From Pteria penguin (taxonomy: Eukaryota; Mollusca; Bivalvia; Pterioida; Pteriidae): a stretch of DNA of 64,000 nt. Within the stretch, counting starts at the first letter, position 1. Every line of letters starts with the position of its first letter. The stretch lies in NCBI GenBank assembly GCA_035048485.1, contig CM068581.1, positions 12,482,864 through 12,546,863 of the forward strand. The letters are read 5' to 3'. Below, piece after piece: positions 23,545-35,544 of this stretch. The translations under genes and the position numbers were made by a program. The notes under the pieces are model-generated. The model searched no databases and had not been told where the DNA came from. It saw only the letters and a list, made by a program, of their open reading frames with translations.

Positions 23545-26500
23545 AAATCTGCTTCGACAAGGAATTTATGAAACGAAATAGAGATGCGATACCTTTTACA
23601 TTACATACGTACAAATGCTGCTCTTCTACTTGATCTTTTGTTATGTATTGTCAAGCTGTTGTATTCCTAAGTAGCTAGGTATGTTGTTTGCCACAATTTG
23701 ATGTATAAACTATAATGCCTATCATTTCTTTTCAAATGTACAATGTACATACAATAAAACAAGAATAGTACTGAATGTGTTTATAAACAAAGTAATGATC
23801 TTTCTACTACGAATATTCAAATATTTCTCCATTATACACATTTTCTATTTATGCATAAATACAAATGAATTCTAGTTTATTCAGTATTTTCTGAATAATT
23901 CAAAATGAGGGTATAAGATATATAATGTTAAATATGATAAGGAACAGCAGGCCTAAATCCAACAATTAACTTGAATTATCACAGGACAGGTGACACATCA
24001 CAATTCACAAATCAATTATGATTTGCAAACAAATCATAATACATCTTTATTGTTATATCATTTATAATTCTCCCTTTTGTGAATTCATTCCATACAGAAC
24101 ACTCAAAGAAGACACACGCTGCATAGATATTATGTTGTCACTTTGCACAGCACTACCTTTACGTGATTAACCCCTACCTCACTTTACATCTAAATCGTAA
24201 TTTTGTCCACCAGCTATAATGTGCCCTGTATAGTCCAAATAGCATTCTTCAATTTTAGTACAATTTAAATCAGTATAGTTGATTTCAAAAGAATGTGTTT
24301 GTTCCTCCAAAATAGTTGACATAGGGTCGTTACCTTTAATCATACATTACATAAAACAACTCGCTCAGAAAATATCTAGACGAGATAACTTCCCATGTTA
24401 CAAGGGATGTGTGACACTATCTGTTTTCAGTAATAAAAAAATCTACCCTTCAAAACCCACATCTTGATGTATTGAATAATTTTAATAAATGAAACTGACT
24501 TTCATAAACTCCGAAAATGTATGTTTTTAAAAACACGATCAAGTTCTTATAAAAACTGTGCCAAGCACATTATATAGATGTATCCTTCCGAGTTTGAAAT
24601 CAAAATTAAAAAGCATTCATTTTTAGTTACCATTTGCTGTAACAAAGAAATTGATTACTGAAAACAGATTATCATTTGTCTCTGTCTGGGTTGCATATCT
24701 TTTTTTATCATGACTGAAGTTGTACAGTAATCTTACAAGGTGCCCGTTTTAATATAAACTATCCAATATCCTTTCATTAATACTGATCTATCCATTCGTC
24801 AATTTTCTAATCAATTATCGTATTGTTTTTATTCGATATGTTTTTTTATATATTTGCTTCTATTATAAAAATATTAAACGTGATAATTAAAGAGCAGTAA
24901 ATTAATGGACTACAATAAATCGCAATGTTACGAGCTGATACAGTGATAGGTTTATCTAGCGATCGAGTGCTGTAAAGCTGGCTGTTACGTTACTGTTTGT
25001 TATTGTGGACTGTATCGATTCCGATAAGAAAAGTATGATATTTTATTCGTGTGTTGCCACAAATGCTTTTCTAGTTCTTTGTATAGACGTATTCATCGCT
25101 TATGAAGTATGTCGTAAGTAATTTGATGTACATGAATTCCAATATTTACCTATTCTGTGTGAGGAATTTTGTAACGTTTAAATATGCGTTGTCATCTTAC
25201 AATTATTAATCGACAGTCACAGCATATCATAACCTAGACTTTACCTTCGACTAATCATAACTTGTAAATAAGCTACTGTAAATCAACACAGTTGCTAACG
25301 CTGACAGTCTATAATTTCATTTTTCACAAGATACTTGATAATATTATCTAGCACATAAACATGTTGTCAAGACTTGCATTGTTCTACAACATTCATAAAA
25401 TTCCAACGAAACAACATACAATGCTACCCAAGAAAACAGTATCAATATTAATAGAATCTCCAAAATTAATAATAAAAATATAACGTTAAATGGAATTACA
25501 CTTGTAATAAATGAAGTAAACATGTGCTTTATATGAAGTGTAGAGGTATCTTGTTTGGGAATGTTGACATTTACATTTGTGTGGCCTTACCCAATAATTT
25601 GGTATGGGCTAATTCAGATACGCTTACTCTAGTCGATTTCAAGCCTCGTGATTCTCACAGTTGCACACTGCTTTCGAAAAACAAATGCAATTATGAATAA
25701 ACGATATCAAATCCGTTAAAACTGAACTCGTGTGATACACACCGAGACGCAAGTACTGACCAAACCGGCCGAACTGCAGTGCCTCCACGATGTTTAGGTT
25801 GATAAATGGCCGTGTAACCTGTATACCACCGGGAGAGAAATGGGCGTCATGTGGCACAGCTCATGTAAAGTAAACAAAAACTTACCTTATACAACATGCT
25901 CGAGAATAATCCTTCATGAATTTGTTTGTAAAATAGAAAGTTTTTCAATACAGTAAGCATAGAAACAATTTTTGCACCGACATTTCTTTGTTCTTTCGAT
26001 CGCCTTCCATCTAACTCGTAGTGAAAGGTTGCTCCATTCTCATTGGATAAGAGAAACAGACAACAGCCAATGGGAACTCAAATTTAGTGCTCACCGGGAC
26101 TGAGGACAAACCCATGTAATTACTAGATTTACATCATGAATGAGTAGAAGGAACAAATGAAAGTTAGCTAGATGACATTATACTAAATTTATCCAGAATG
26201 TTACTAAATACTTAATTTTTCCTCAATAGAATGATAGAAAGGAGATTTTCATTCAAAGTTTATATAATTACATATATATGACATTCATAGACGGTCTTTT
26301 CCGTCTTCGGCAGTGAAGTAATCCAATACACGTGTGTGACTTGTAGATTGACTAGTGATTTCACAATAAAAACAACACGTAGTGAACTCCTACCCTCTAT
26401 AAGATCGCCTTGGTGTGTTATCAGCGGCAATGTTTAGTGTAGATAACTAAAGGAACGGATGTGAGGGGAAACGCAGGCACTCGAGATTTCCTGTACGTTT

Positions 26501-27694
26501 CCACGAGTGGGTCTTCTTACACGAAAAGTCGAATCACATTTTAACTTGAGAATGATACAAATGACTTTCTTTCGCATTTTGAAGTAGAAGAACTATTTCA
26601 CTATTTCATAAAATGTTACAAATTTTCTTTGTGATTGGCAATACAAAAAAAAAAAAATTAAAAAAAAAAAAGATAAATCAATCTGTATATAAATGAAATG
26701 AAATTGATCAAACACAATCAGAACAGGAAATGTAGATACTAGTTTGCTTAACTTAGGTTTCTTTACCACTCTATACTTGTCATATACCAATACTATCAGT
26801 ATGGTAATCGGGAATTCATGTCGATAAAGCGGGAAATGTTCTTCCTTACTTTATATCAATATGGACGCAGGGAGGGTGTATCACTTGTAAACACCTCCTA
26901 AACGTACAAGACGGAAGCTGTTTTACAATCTAATTAGATGAGTTCCCGTTCACATTGCTTATTCAGTTACTCTTTGGTACAAACAAGACAGGTCTGCGAA
27001 CACAGCCGTAAATGACGTTTAAAATATCTCACCTGCCGTGGTTGTTATCACAATGGCTTGCATTTTCATATAGCATTCGGAAAACTATCTGTAGCCCTTA
27101 CACCGCGGACCGAGTGAAAAAAGGTATGAAAATCAACCACGGGCAAATAAACTGGGCTCGGTGTCGCAGCACACTTGTGGACACATTATTCATTATGGCA
27201 GTTTGGCTCAAATTGTCATTCAAACAAAATCAGTAGAGTGAAACCGAATTTTAACAAGTAATTATTGTTGAATGCCTAAGGTAAAATGTTCAATACCATG
27301 GGCGCTTTAGTGTGCGGCTTTTCATACATAAATCTGGAGTTAAAGCCCTTGTAACTGCAATTGAAATTGATTTGTACTAGCTGACAAGTCCCCGTGACAA
27401 AGCGCCATAAACAGATCAACTATTCGTATCATTTACATGGCCTTACCGAGATTTAATTACCTCGTATTGTGATAAAAATGTCCAGCTTGTCGTGTGTGTG
27501 TGTAATGCTCTTCTTTTAATATATTATTCGATTTTAAATTACAATTAATACGTTGCATGTATGATAGTGTTCTAATAACCTGAGCACAGATACATGCTTT
27601 TAGATCCGTGATTCATGGGCGGTACAATTTGTGTAGAGGAGGCCTTTACTCCACCTTAAAATAGAGTTCCAAACGACTTTTTGATAATGTTGTA
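23545..27694. other. AT-rich noncoding region
   Basis: About 4.1 kb without a recognisable gene, RNA gene or dated repeat. Short open frames at 25639-25857 and 27012-27236 have no recognisable motif or splice context. A poly-A/T tract lies near 26646-26671. Confidence 0.5.
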
Positions 27695-27990
27695 GGTGGG
27701 CAGGTTGAGCCAGTAGCATTACACACTGGATTTCTAATATGACGATCAGCGATTTCAAATCCGGCTGGGGAATTTTTTGTAAGGCGCATGACATCGATTT
27801 ACCATCTTTTGTTTACCTATTTGTCTTTTGAATAAAAAATATAAACCGAGACCCCGTGCCAAGATACGATACGCTGGTTGAATGATGTTTTATGTCGCTT
27901 TCAAATATTTTTCATTTATAACGCTACATAAAGTAAATCGCCTGCGCCATAAGCCAAGCGCTAAACCATTATATACAAAGTCTGCCCCAG
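27695..27990. mobile_element. SINE fragments, including family 2 on minus strand
   Basis: 27884-27990 on the minus strand matches the well-preserved family-2 SINE at 41298-41466 ('CCAAGCGCTAAACCATTATA', 'TGATGTTTTATGTCGCTTTC'). It has a decayed tRNA-like head next to 'GTCTGCCCCAGG'. 27695-27790 on the plus strand looks like another tRNA-type head ending 'ATTTCAAATCCGGCTGGGG', which is weaker. Confidence 0.5.
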
Positions 27991-28089
27991 GAAGATATAC
28001 GTAAGCACATACAGACCCCTCACTGATTCGGTCTGTTGTATAGGACAACAGTTTGAGGTCTGACAGGTGCCACCACCATGAGTGAAACA

Positions 28090-29084
28090 ATAAACAAAAA
28101 CCTTTTTTTTCATCAACCTGCCTCTAGATATATTGGTTCTTTACATAGGTGTAAGGACCAGGAAAGAGGGGTGGGCATTTTTTTTTTCGCGATGTTTTTT
28201 TTAGCTTTCTTTTTTAATTATATAACTTTTACTATAATTTCAAAACAGTATTATTAATAACTTAATGGTTTACAATTTCTGAAATACCTATATATCATTA
28301 TTAGTCTTAGATATCGTCATATCTAGTGTATATTTTATTTGTATTTAAGTTAAATTGTTTTATCATCAGCTAGGGGGGAATACTAGCGCCCATGAAAGTA
28401 GGAGTTGGAAAATGCAAGCAGATTGAATAGTTACTCTGAAAAATAAAATAAATCTGAGACTAACGGTGTGACCCAATCGTAACAACTCGTCCATTTCCGT
28501 ACGCAATCTATTTTTGTAAAAAATGGCGACGGTGTTCCGATTGGGTGTGACCGATACCACCTTTGACGGTCATCTCCTGCAAAGGAATGGAGCAAATGCT
28601 GTGGTAACCCGATTAACTGGTGCCAAACCCTCCCACTTCCCGGTACACCAGTAAAATCGAGAAAACACGTTTTCATGAAATGAATCTTTGGCGCCTCTCC
28701 CACTTTTGATTTGCTTCCTACGCCACTGTTGTATCAGCAAGTAAAAGGACATCGTAGAATGAGTCCTTGAATTCGATCCTAACAACTGCCACAAGGCCTC
28801 TGTCACACTATGCCGACTCGGTTCCCACTCGTTTCAACTTGAGAATGGGGGTCGTTAGGGGAAGTATATATAGCGAGTCCCGATGAGTCCTAGAACGACT
28901 GTAGTGTGTTGTGACATAAGAAGATGGGACACACCAAGATCCCACTACAATTGTTAAAAAAACAACCCCAAAACAAAGTGATGCCCCGCAATTTTCACTG
29001 AAGCAACTGTGCTATAACACGCGAATTCAGAGAATTGTGGTCCCCCGCTTTGGGGATTCTATCAGTAAGGGTGCAGTGATCTGT
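28090..29084. other. Noncoding, no gene recognised
   Basis: Poly-T-rich near 28120-28215. No coding potential with a recognisable domain. Confidence 0.5.
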
Positions 29085-29355
29085 GACATATTGTCATGGT
29101 TGTGCATGTCTACAGAACACACATGCTAAATATGAAGGCCCTACGTCTTACGATTAAAAAGTTATATTTGAAGTAGGTCAAAGTCACATAATACAAATTT
29201 TGGTACCAACGGAAAGGTATTGCAATTAGAAACACACATGCCAAATATGAAGGCCCAACGTCTTACGGGTAAAAAGTTATGACCAATGTTAAAGTTTTTG
29301 TGACAGACGGATGAGATTTAATGCCCCCATGCTTTCGCGAAAAACGGGGTACAAT
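29085..29355 (+). mobile_element. Pearl-like element, two cores
   Basis: 'ATGAAGGCCCTACGTCTTAC' and 'ATGAAGGCCCAACGTCTTAC' sit 119 bp apart. They are followed by 'AAAAAGTTATGACCAATGTT', 'GTGACAGACGGATGAGAT' and 'TTAATGCCCCCATGCTTTCG'. The right arm of the end hairpin is disrupted. Confidence 0.65.
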
Positions 29356-29489
29356 AACATTAATGATTAATGACCGCCATAGAAATGTTATTCGGTCTGG
29401 GAGACACAAAGATAACCCCGCAAATGTAAAATGATGTTATAAAATACACAGAGGAGTACATTATTACATAGGCAGCTGAACAATGGGAA

Positions 29490-30508
29490 ACAAATGCGGG
29501 TTTTGCAGCCCAAAGTTATGGGCCAAAAATTTTCATTTCCACATACACTGACAAGGAGATTATTTCTAGCCTTCTCGCAGAATAGTTTTGATTTTTCCCA
29601 AAAATTTCTGGAATCATTCAACATGTGCAAAACCATTACACATAAAAAATCATCAAAAACTTGCATGAAGAGTTGCAAGGATATACCTCAAACATCACAA
29701 AGGTAAACTTCCCCCCAAAACAGCAAATTTGGGTAAAAATCAAAACCCTGATAATATGCACATCGTCAATCTATGTACAAACAACCAGCATAGTGGAAAT
29801 TTCCTACCATTAAAACTGTAGGACGAGTTATCTGGAAAAGCTACGTACTTCTGTTACAAGGATATACCACAAATACATGTAATAGCAAAGTTCAACCATC
29901 CCCCTCCCCCCCCCCCCCCAAAAAAAAAGCAAGTATCAGTGAGAAATATCAAACCCCAGATATTATGCACATCTTCAATTTATGTACAAACAGCCAGTAA
30001 AGTGGAATTTTCCTGACACTAAAACTGTAGAAGGAGTTATCTGGAAAAGGCATGCGCCCCTTTTGTGAGGATATACCCCTAAATGACAAAATTCAACTTT
30101 ACCCCAAATTTCCGATACTAATAAAAATCAAAACCCCGATAATAAGCACATCTTCGATACATGTACAAGGATCCAGCAAATTTTAAAACAACTTTTTAGC
30201 ATCAAAACTGTGGGAGGAATTATCCGGAGAACATTCATTACTTATTCAAGGACATGTCTCAAACTATAGCAAGGTTCAACTATCCCCCAAAATGGCAAAT
30301 ACTGATAAAAAATAAAACCCTGTTAAAATGCACATCTTCCATTCCTGTACAAACATCCAGCAAATTAAAAACTTTCTAGTATGAAAACTGTAGGAGTTAT
30401 CCGGAAAAGATATATGCCCAAAATGGGACGAACGGACTAACGGACGTACAGACCGACGGACGAGAGTAAAAGAATATGCCCCAACTTCAGGTTGCGGGGG
30501 CATAAAAA
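29490..30508 (+). mobile_element. Pearl-like element with four to five cores of about 180 bp
   Basis: Repeated landmarks are 'ATGCACATC' (29757, 29966, 30145, 30329), 'AAAACTGTAGGA' and 'GAGTTATCTGGAAAAG'. The element ends 'GGACGAACGGACTAACGGAC' and in a hairpin, ATGCCCCAAC facing GCGGGGGCAT. Poly-C at 29903-29919 interrupts one unit. Confidence 0.75.
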
Positions 30509-32184
30509 TTGTAACCTTAGTCCATTCACGACTTATTCATGACGTAGTGAGAACGTACCACAGTATTAATTCATCGTCTGGGTTTAAAAAGTTCCCCCGA
30601 CTTCATTATGATTAACCACGATTTTACTATGATGCGTCATGACTTGACGGATAAACGATGTCTGAGTGTGCAAGACTTAATCCCATTTTATTCCGACTGA
30701 GCAGAACATCGCTGCGACTAACGCTAATGTAGCTACGACTGTTCATGCCTTCGTAACGGCTTACGTTGCAACAAATGACCATTACTTCGCTACAATACGC
30801 GATGTCCATTCTTCTTAAAATGTGTATATATGTCTCTGTATAGTTGTATAAAGTTAAGGAATTATCAAATTGGTGGATACATTCGTCATATGGCTCCAAA
30901 GAGAAACAGGGCATAACCACCACCCCCTTCCCCCTAAAAGACACAACACAACCCTCCTCTCTCCAACAAGTACTTGCCCATTAAATATATTCTCTTGCTT
31001 ATTCAGGTTTTGACGACTGCAAACTGTGGCCTTCTACATTGAATTAATCAAGACAATGACACAAAATGTGTGAAAGGATTAAGTCAGAGTTCTTTTTTTC
31101 CATTTTATTCTCATATGACTTACCGGTAGTCAAAACATTGAGTATTGCAAAGCATTTTGACATAGTTTTAATGTAATATGAAAAATTCCTTTAGCAGACT
31201 TTGAACTGCTACCATTCAGTATGCCAGTATGTCAAGTGGCCCTAAATGGGCCTATATCCCTCATTTGAACACAATTTGCTCATTCACAAATAACTGATTA
31301 CTTCCAAATGCAGATACATATATTCTCTTGTTTATCATGATTTTAACAACTAATAAATGACTAAACTTGCTTCTCTACATTGAAAAAATCAAGATAATGC
31401 AGCAAAAAATGAGAAAGTGAGTATTCTTTTTCAAGTTTTTTCTTACATTTATCATTTTAACATTCAATCAGAAAATGCAATATGAGTTCAATATGATAAA
31501 TGTTTGTGAAATCAAATACCATAATTTCTATTATTTTATATTATTATATCAAATTTGATTAATTAATAGGGACCCCATTGGAAATAAGCCATGTATTTAG
31601 GCTTTTATGGGTTATCCCAGGCAATATGTATGTCATATTAAACTTGAAAGTAATATGTATTAGTACCATCTGTGATATTTTTGGTATATAATCTGTGATA
31701 TTTTCAAAATGTGATAGTTCATTGTATAATCTGTGATTAGTATCTATTTTAAAAAGTCTTGGATTTTTTTTAAATCATATCAGAACTGTGATTTACCATC
31801 ATCTTTTCATGCATGAATTGTCAATGTAACAACTGTGATATATTTGTTATTTAATATTAATTACTCTTTTTATCTTCAATTCACATGTATATTGTATTGC
31901 CTGAATAAATAATAATAATAATAATACATCACTTAATTAAGATACCGAGTACTGCAAAGCGTTTTAGTGTAAAATGAAATGAAATATTGTTTGCCTCCAG
32001 CTGAATCTGAACTGCTACCCTTCAGCATGCCAGAACTGGCCTACATAGCTATAGTGGTCAAAAGACAACATAGCTCACCGGCAGTGCATTGTCAGAGGGA
32101 AAGTATGTATTTTCAATGTTTTCATAATTCAAGATCAGGGTTGTCGGGTAAAAAATATTGGTACATGTACAGACAGATGGTCTA
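30509..32184. other. Noncoding with old interspersed repeats
   Basis: Two to three copies of a dispersed repeat are visible ('CTTCTACATTGAATTAATCA' near 31031, 'TTCTCTACATTGAAAAAATC' near 31371), related to 38.25-38.36 kb. A short ATA microsatellite lies at 31906-31926. Repeated CTGTGATATTT words occur at 31665-31830. No gene. Confidence 0.5.
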
Positions 32185-32480
32185 GCCATAATGTATAAAA
32201 ATGTGAAATATGAAAGCTCTAAACCCAGAAGTTGAAGAGTTATGAGCAAGTTTAAATTTTTGGAAAGTAGGTCAAAAGTCAAAGTTGCAGGGTAAAAATA
32301 CTGGTACCAATGGCAAGGTCATCTCACAAGGAATGTACATGTAAAATATGAAAGCCTGATGCTTCATAGTTTTGACCTACAGCTAAGGTTAAAGGTTTAG
32401 TCTTTACCACAGATGTGGACGCTGACACTAACGCTATTACATTAGTTCTCTGGACATTCGTCTCAGTGAGCTAAAAATTC
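32185..32480 (+). mobile_element. Degenerate pearl-like element
   Basis: 'AAATATGAAAGCTCTAAACC', 'AGTTATGAGCAAGTTTAAA' and 'GGTCAAAAGTCAAAGTTGCA' are followed by a second unit. The end, near 'GGACATTCGTCTCAGTGAGC', resembles that at 49300-49335. Confidence 0.5.
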
Positions 32481-32672
32481 ATAGAAAATCCAGAGAACAA
32501 AATTTTGACTTGACACTTTCAAATAACCCTTGAAATAAATATTTCAAAGTAAAATTCAGCAAATAAATGCTTTATTGATTCTTTTTATTGACTAAGTTAA
32601 GAATATGACAAAAATATGTGGAGATGACCAAGTCAGAAAAGAGGTTAAAAAGGTGTCACTTTATATTTAGAA

Positions 32673-32757
32673 TGATTGATTGATTGATTATTGTTTTATA
32701 TCACTCCACCATTATTTCGTGTAGATGATGTATGTATCTACCTGATGCATTGCATAA
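32673..32757 (-). mobile_element. 3' fragment of SINE family 1
   Basis: 'TTGATTGATTGATTATTG' then 'TTTTATATCACTCCACCATT' and 'CTGATGCAT' are the reverse of the family-1 tail. The rest is replaced by another repeat that also occurs near 38350. Confidence 0.6.
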
Positions 32758-33029
32758 AAATAGGGCACTGCTGAACGGCACATAATACACCTACACCTTT
32801 TTTATCCTAGGATTCAAACAAACTAGAACTGAATATCTAATCTAACTGTGGTAAATGTAGATTACCCTTGATAGTGGTATAATAGTTCATTTTTCTTCTT
32901 CAATTGTTTACAAGTTAAATGATTTTCTTTGCACATCTATCATCTCCAATGTTGACACCCCCACTGCCTTTCATAAATACACCGACTACAATTCTATTAA
33001 ATATTGAGATGTGAAAATTCCTGTTCAAT

Positions 33030-33662
33030 ATTCACATCTTCATAATGCGATCTTTCTTTGTACCAAATTTCATCAAAATCCACCAAAGGGTTTAAGAGGA
33101 GTTGCTAAGACAAAGTATTGAGCATAGTAAAATCTAAGTCCAAGGATTATAACTCCTGTAAACTTTTTGGGAAAGCATTCCCCTTCCAATGTGCACATTT
33201 TCATATGATGTTCTTTCTTTATACTATACTTCATCAAAATCTTCCAAAGAGTTTACGAGTAGTTGCGAAGACAAGATATTTTGCATAGAAAATTCCAAGT
33301 CCAGGGGCCAGAACTATTTTTTTGGACAACATTCCCTTACAATATGTACATCTTCAGAGAGTGTTCTTTCTTTTTACCAAGTTTCATCAAAATCCCCCCA
33401 GGGGTTATGGAGGAGTTGCGAAAACAAGGTATTTTAAGAAAATGTTAGTCCAAGGACCATAACTCCTGTATTTTATTTGGACAGTATTCCCTTTGCAATA
33501 TGCACATCTTTATATGGAGTTCTTTCATTGTACGAAGTTTCATCAAAATCCCTACAAGGGTTTAGGAAGAGTTGCAAAGACAAGATAGGTGGGGCAGAGA
33601 GACAGAAAGATGGATGACAGCAGTATAGCATAATATGCCCACATTTTATGCAGGTGCATAAA
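33030..33662 (+). mobile_element. Pearl-like element with four cores of about 140 bp
   Basis: 'TTTCATCAAAATC' recurs at about 33067, 33230, 33383 and 33538, and 'CACAT(C/T)TTCATATG' words recur. The end shows 'GAGACAGAAAGATGGATGAC' and ATAATATGCCCAC facing a degenerate partner. The same end is seen at 38640-38702. Confidence 0.65.
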
Positions 33663-33669
33663 AATTTAT

Positions 33670-33985
33670 ACCAACCCCAAACAGTGAGGGATCTTTTACA
33701 TGCCAAGCCTACCCTGACACAGGACCTCTATTTTCACTGTCTCATCCAAAAGAAGGACACTTAGATCTCTCCGTCACAAAGAAGGACACTTAGATCTCTC
33801 CATCACAAAGAAGGACACTTAGATCTATCCGCCACAAAGGACACTTAGATCTCTCTGTCACAAAGAAGGACACTTAGATCTCTTCGTCACAAAGAAGGAC
33901 ACTTAGATCTCTCTGTCACAAAGAAGGACACTTAGATCTCTCCATCACAAGTTAAGTACCTCATCCACTGAGCCACCCTGATTTT
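33670..33985 (-). mobile_element. SINE family 1 with internal minisatellite expansion
   Basis: The minus strand reads from a tRNA-like head (33985 side, 'GGTGGCTCAGTGGATGAGGT') to TTGTGATGG. About seven units of 29 bp follow, and then the normal SINE body: 'TTTTGGATGAGACAGTGAAA' and 'GGCATGTAAAAGATCCCTCA'. The 3' end is truncated near 33670. Confidence 0.75.
33752..33950. repeat. 29-bp minisatellite, about seven copies, inside a SINE
   Basis: The plus-strand unit is CACAAAGAAGGACACTTAGA plus TCTCTCTGT, with C/T and A/C changes; one copy lacks GAA. Its edges coincide with the SINE region just 5' of the GGATGAGAC motif, so the unit derives from SINE sequence. Confidence 0.9.
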
Positions 33986-33994
33986 TCAAAATGG

Positions 33995-34250
33995 AACCAA
34001 AAACATTTTTAAAGACACCCTGCTATATTATTCTGGTGCATTCAGTTTGTTAATCTATACAGCAAGTTTCAAAAAGTTTGTCAAAAGAGGACATATTATT
34101 TTGACCTATGTCACCCTGCCATGACAAAAAAAACCCAGTATCAATTGTAAGAGACATTGAGTAATTTATACCAATCAAGTTTCATCAAAATCTTTCAATT
34201 AGCTCTGAAGGAGAAGTACATCAAAGCTTACGTACTGCATACAAATACTA
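33995..34250 (+). repeat. Interspersed repeat ('CATTCAGTTTGTTGATCTATG' type)
   Basis: Carries 'GTGCATTCAGTTTGTTAATC', 'TTTGTCAAAAGAGGACA', 'CTATGTCACCCTGCC' and 'AAGTTTCATCAAAATC' in order. The same order is seen at 39255-39500, 44780-44930, 45095-45385 and 60675-60880. No coding capacity; class unknown. Confidence 0.7.
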
Positions 34251-34289
34251 TATCCTCCTCCTCTCTTTTTTAAATTTTATCTTTATCTA

Positions 34290-34850
34290 AAATGTGAAAG
34301 CCCTATCTTTTACTCTTCAAAGATTTAGCCCAAGATAAAATTTATGAAAAGTTGGGGACAGTCAAAGGTTAAGATGCTAGGTCAAAAGTCATGCTATCAA
34401 ATTCAAGCTCTGATCCTCAGGAACCTGTTTGTGAAATAAATGTATTCAACAACAAGATTAAAGTCCGTCTTCATGGAAGTTGCTGGGGTTATGACTATAT
34501 TCTGTCTCGTCCTGTTAAAAAGTGGTCAATTTCATCTGTAACTTAAATATTGCAAACCATAATTGAACAAGTTGTATTTGTGAAATACGAATGTCCCCGA
34601 TGGGAACTTTGTCAGTATAAGTTGATACCCTAAAACGTCAAATTCCAAGGTCAATGTCACAAAGTCAAACTTTTGATACCGATGGAAAGTTCTTGTCACA
34701 AGGAATATACATGTGAAATATAGAAGCCCTATCTACAGTTGAAAAGTTATTTGGAATGTTAAAGCTTTTTACCACAGATAAAAGGACGAACAGACATACA
34801 GGTCAGAAACCAGATGTCAGAATCTTTAATTCTGGAAGCATAAAGATTTC
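34290..34850 (+). mobile_element. Pearl-like fragments
   Basis: 34290-34460 shares core words with 12985-13365. 34560-34850 is a second type ending 'GGACGAACAGACATACAGGT' and a degraded hairpin with 'TCTGGAAGCATAAAG'. Confidence 0.5.
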
Positions 34851-34864
34851 TTGAATATTGATTC

Positions 34865-35535
34865 TGTCCGTATATTGTTTACAAGTTCGAATTTATCAAC
34901 AATGTTTAGCATGTGACCTTGAATTTTGATCCCTAACCTTGAAAAACATCGGGTGTTGTTCTTTTAAATTAAGGAGTATATGTACCAAATCCAATGATCC
35001 CAAATGATTTAGTTTGTATTAAGCTAACAATTTTAATCAAGAAAGTTTATTGTGACCTTGACCTTTAAAATTGGAAAACAAAAGGAATACATGTAGTCTT
35101 CTTGTCATGAGGAGTTTGCGTATCAAGCTCGATGGTTTTAGCCCTAACAGTTTAGACTATTTCTTGTTTACAAAGTGTACTAACATTTTTTTATACGAAG
35201 CTGACCTTTGTCTTTTAAAGTTGAATAATAATAGTTATTATCCTCTCTAATCAACAGTATGTGTTCTAAGTTTGACGCTCCTAGCTAAATTAGTTTGGTC
35301 TTAACAAATTTTTCAAGCACCAACAACAATGCTTATTGCAGCTTAAACCTTTGATTTCTGACATTAAAAAACAATAGGCAACCTCCTGTGTCTTCTGAGC
35401 ATCAGTAGTATTATATACCAAGTTTGACAGTATTACCCCAAACTGTATCTTGTTTACAAGGTATAATAACAACTGTGTCTATGTGACCTTGACCTTCGAT
35501 CCTCACCTTGAAAATAAAGTCAAATGTCAAGGCCA
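34865..35535. repeat. About five degenerate units of roughly 145 bp
   Basis: Each unit has TTGTTTACAA(A/G)GT followed by GTGACCTTGACCTT-type words; TTGTTTACAA lies near 34876, 35163 and 35451. It abuts the retrotransposon remnant on the right, and the last 'GTGACCTTGACCTTCGATCC' unit ends about 20 bp before LINE homology begins. Confidence 0.6.
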
Positions 35536-35544
35536 AGGGCTAGA

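Noticed and set aside
28875..28910. Hammerhead-ribozyme-like GATGAGTCC word
   Set aside because: The core needs CUGAUGA and GAAA; here it is CCGATGAG and no GAAA follows a paired stem II.
30627..30944. 105-codon minus-strand frame
   Set aside because: No recognisable domain, splice context or repeat-free support; composition like surrounding noncoding DNA.
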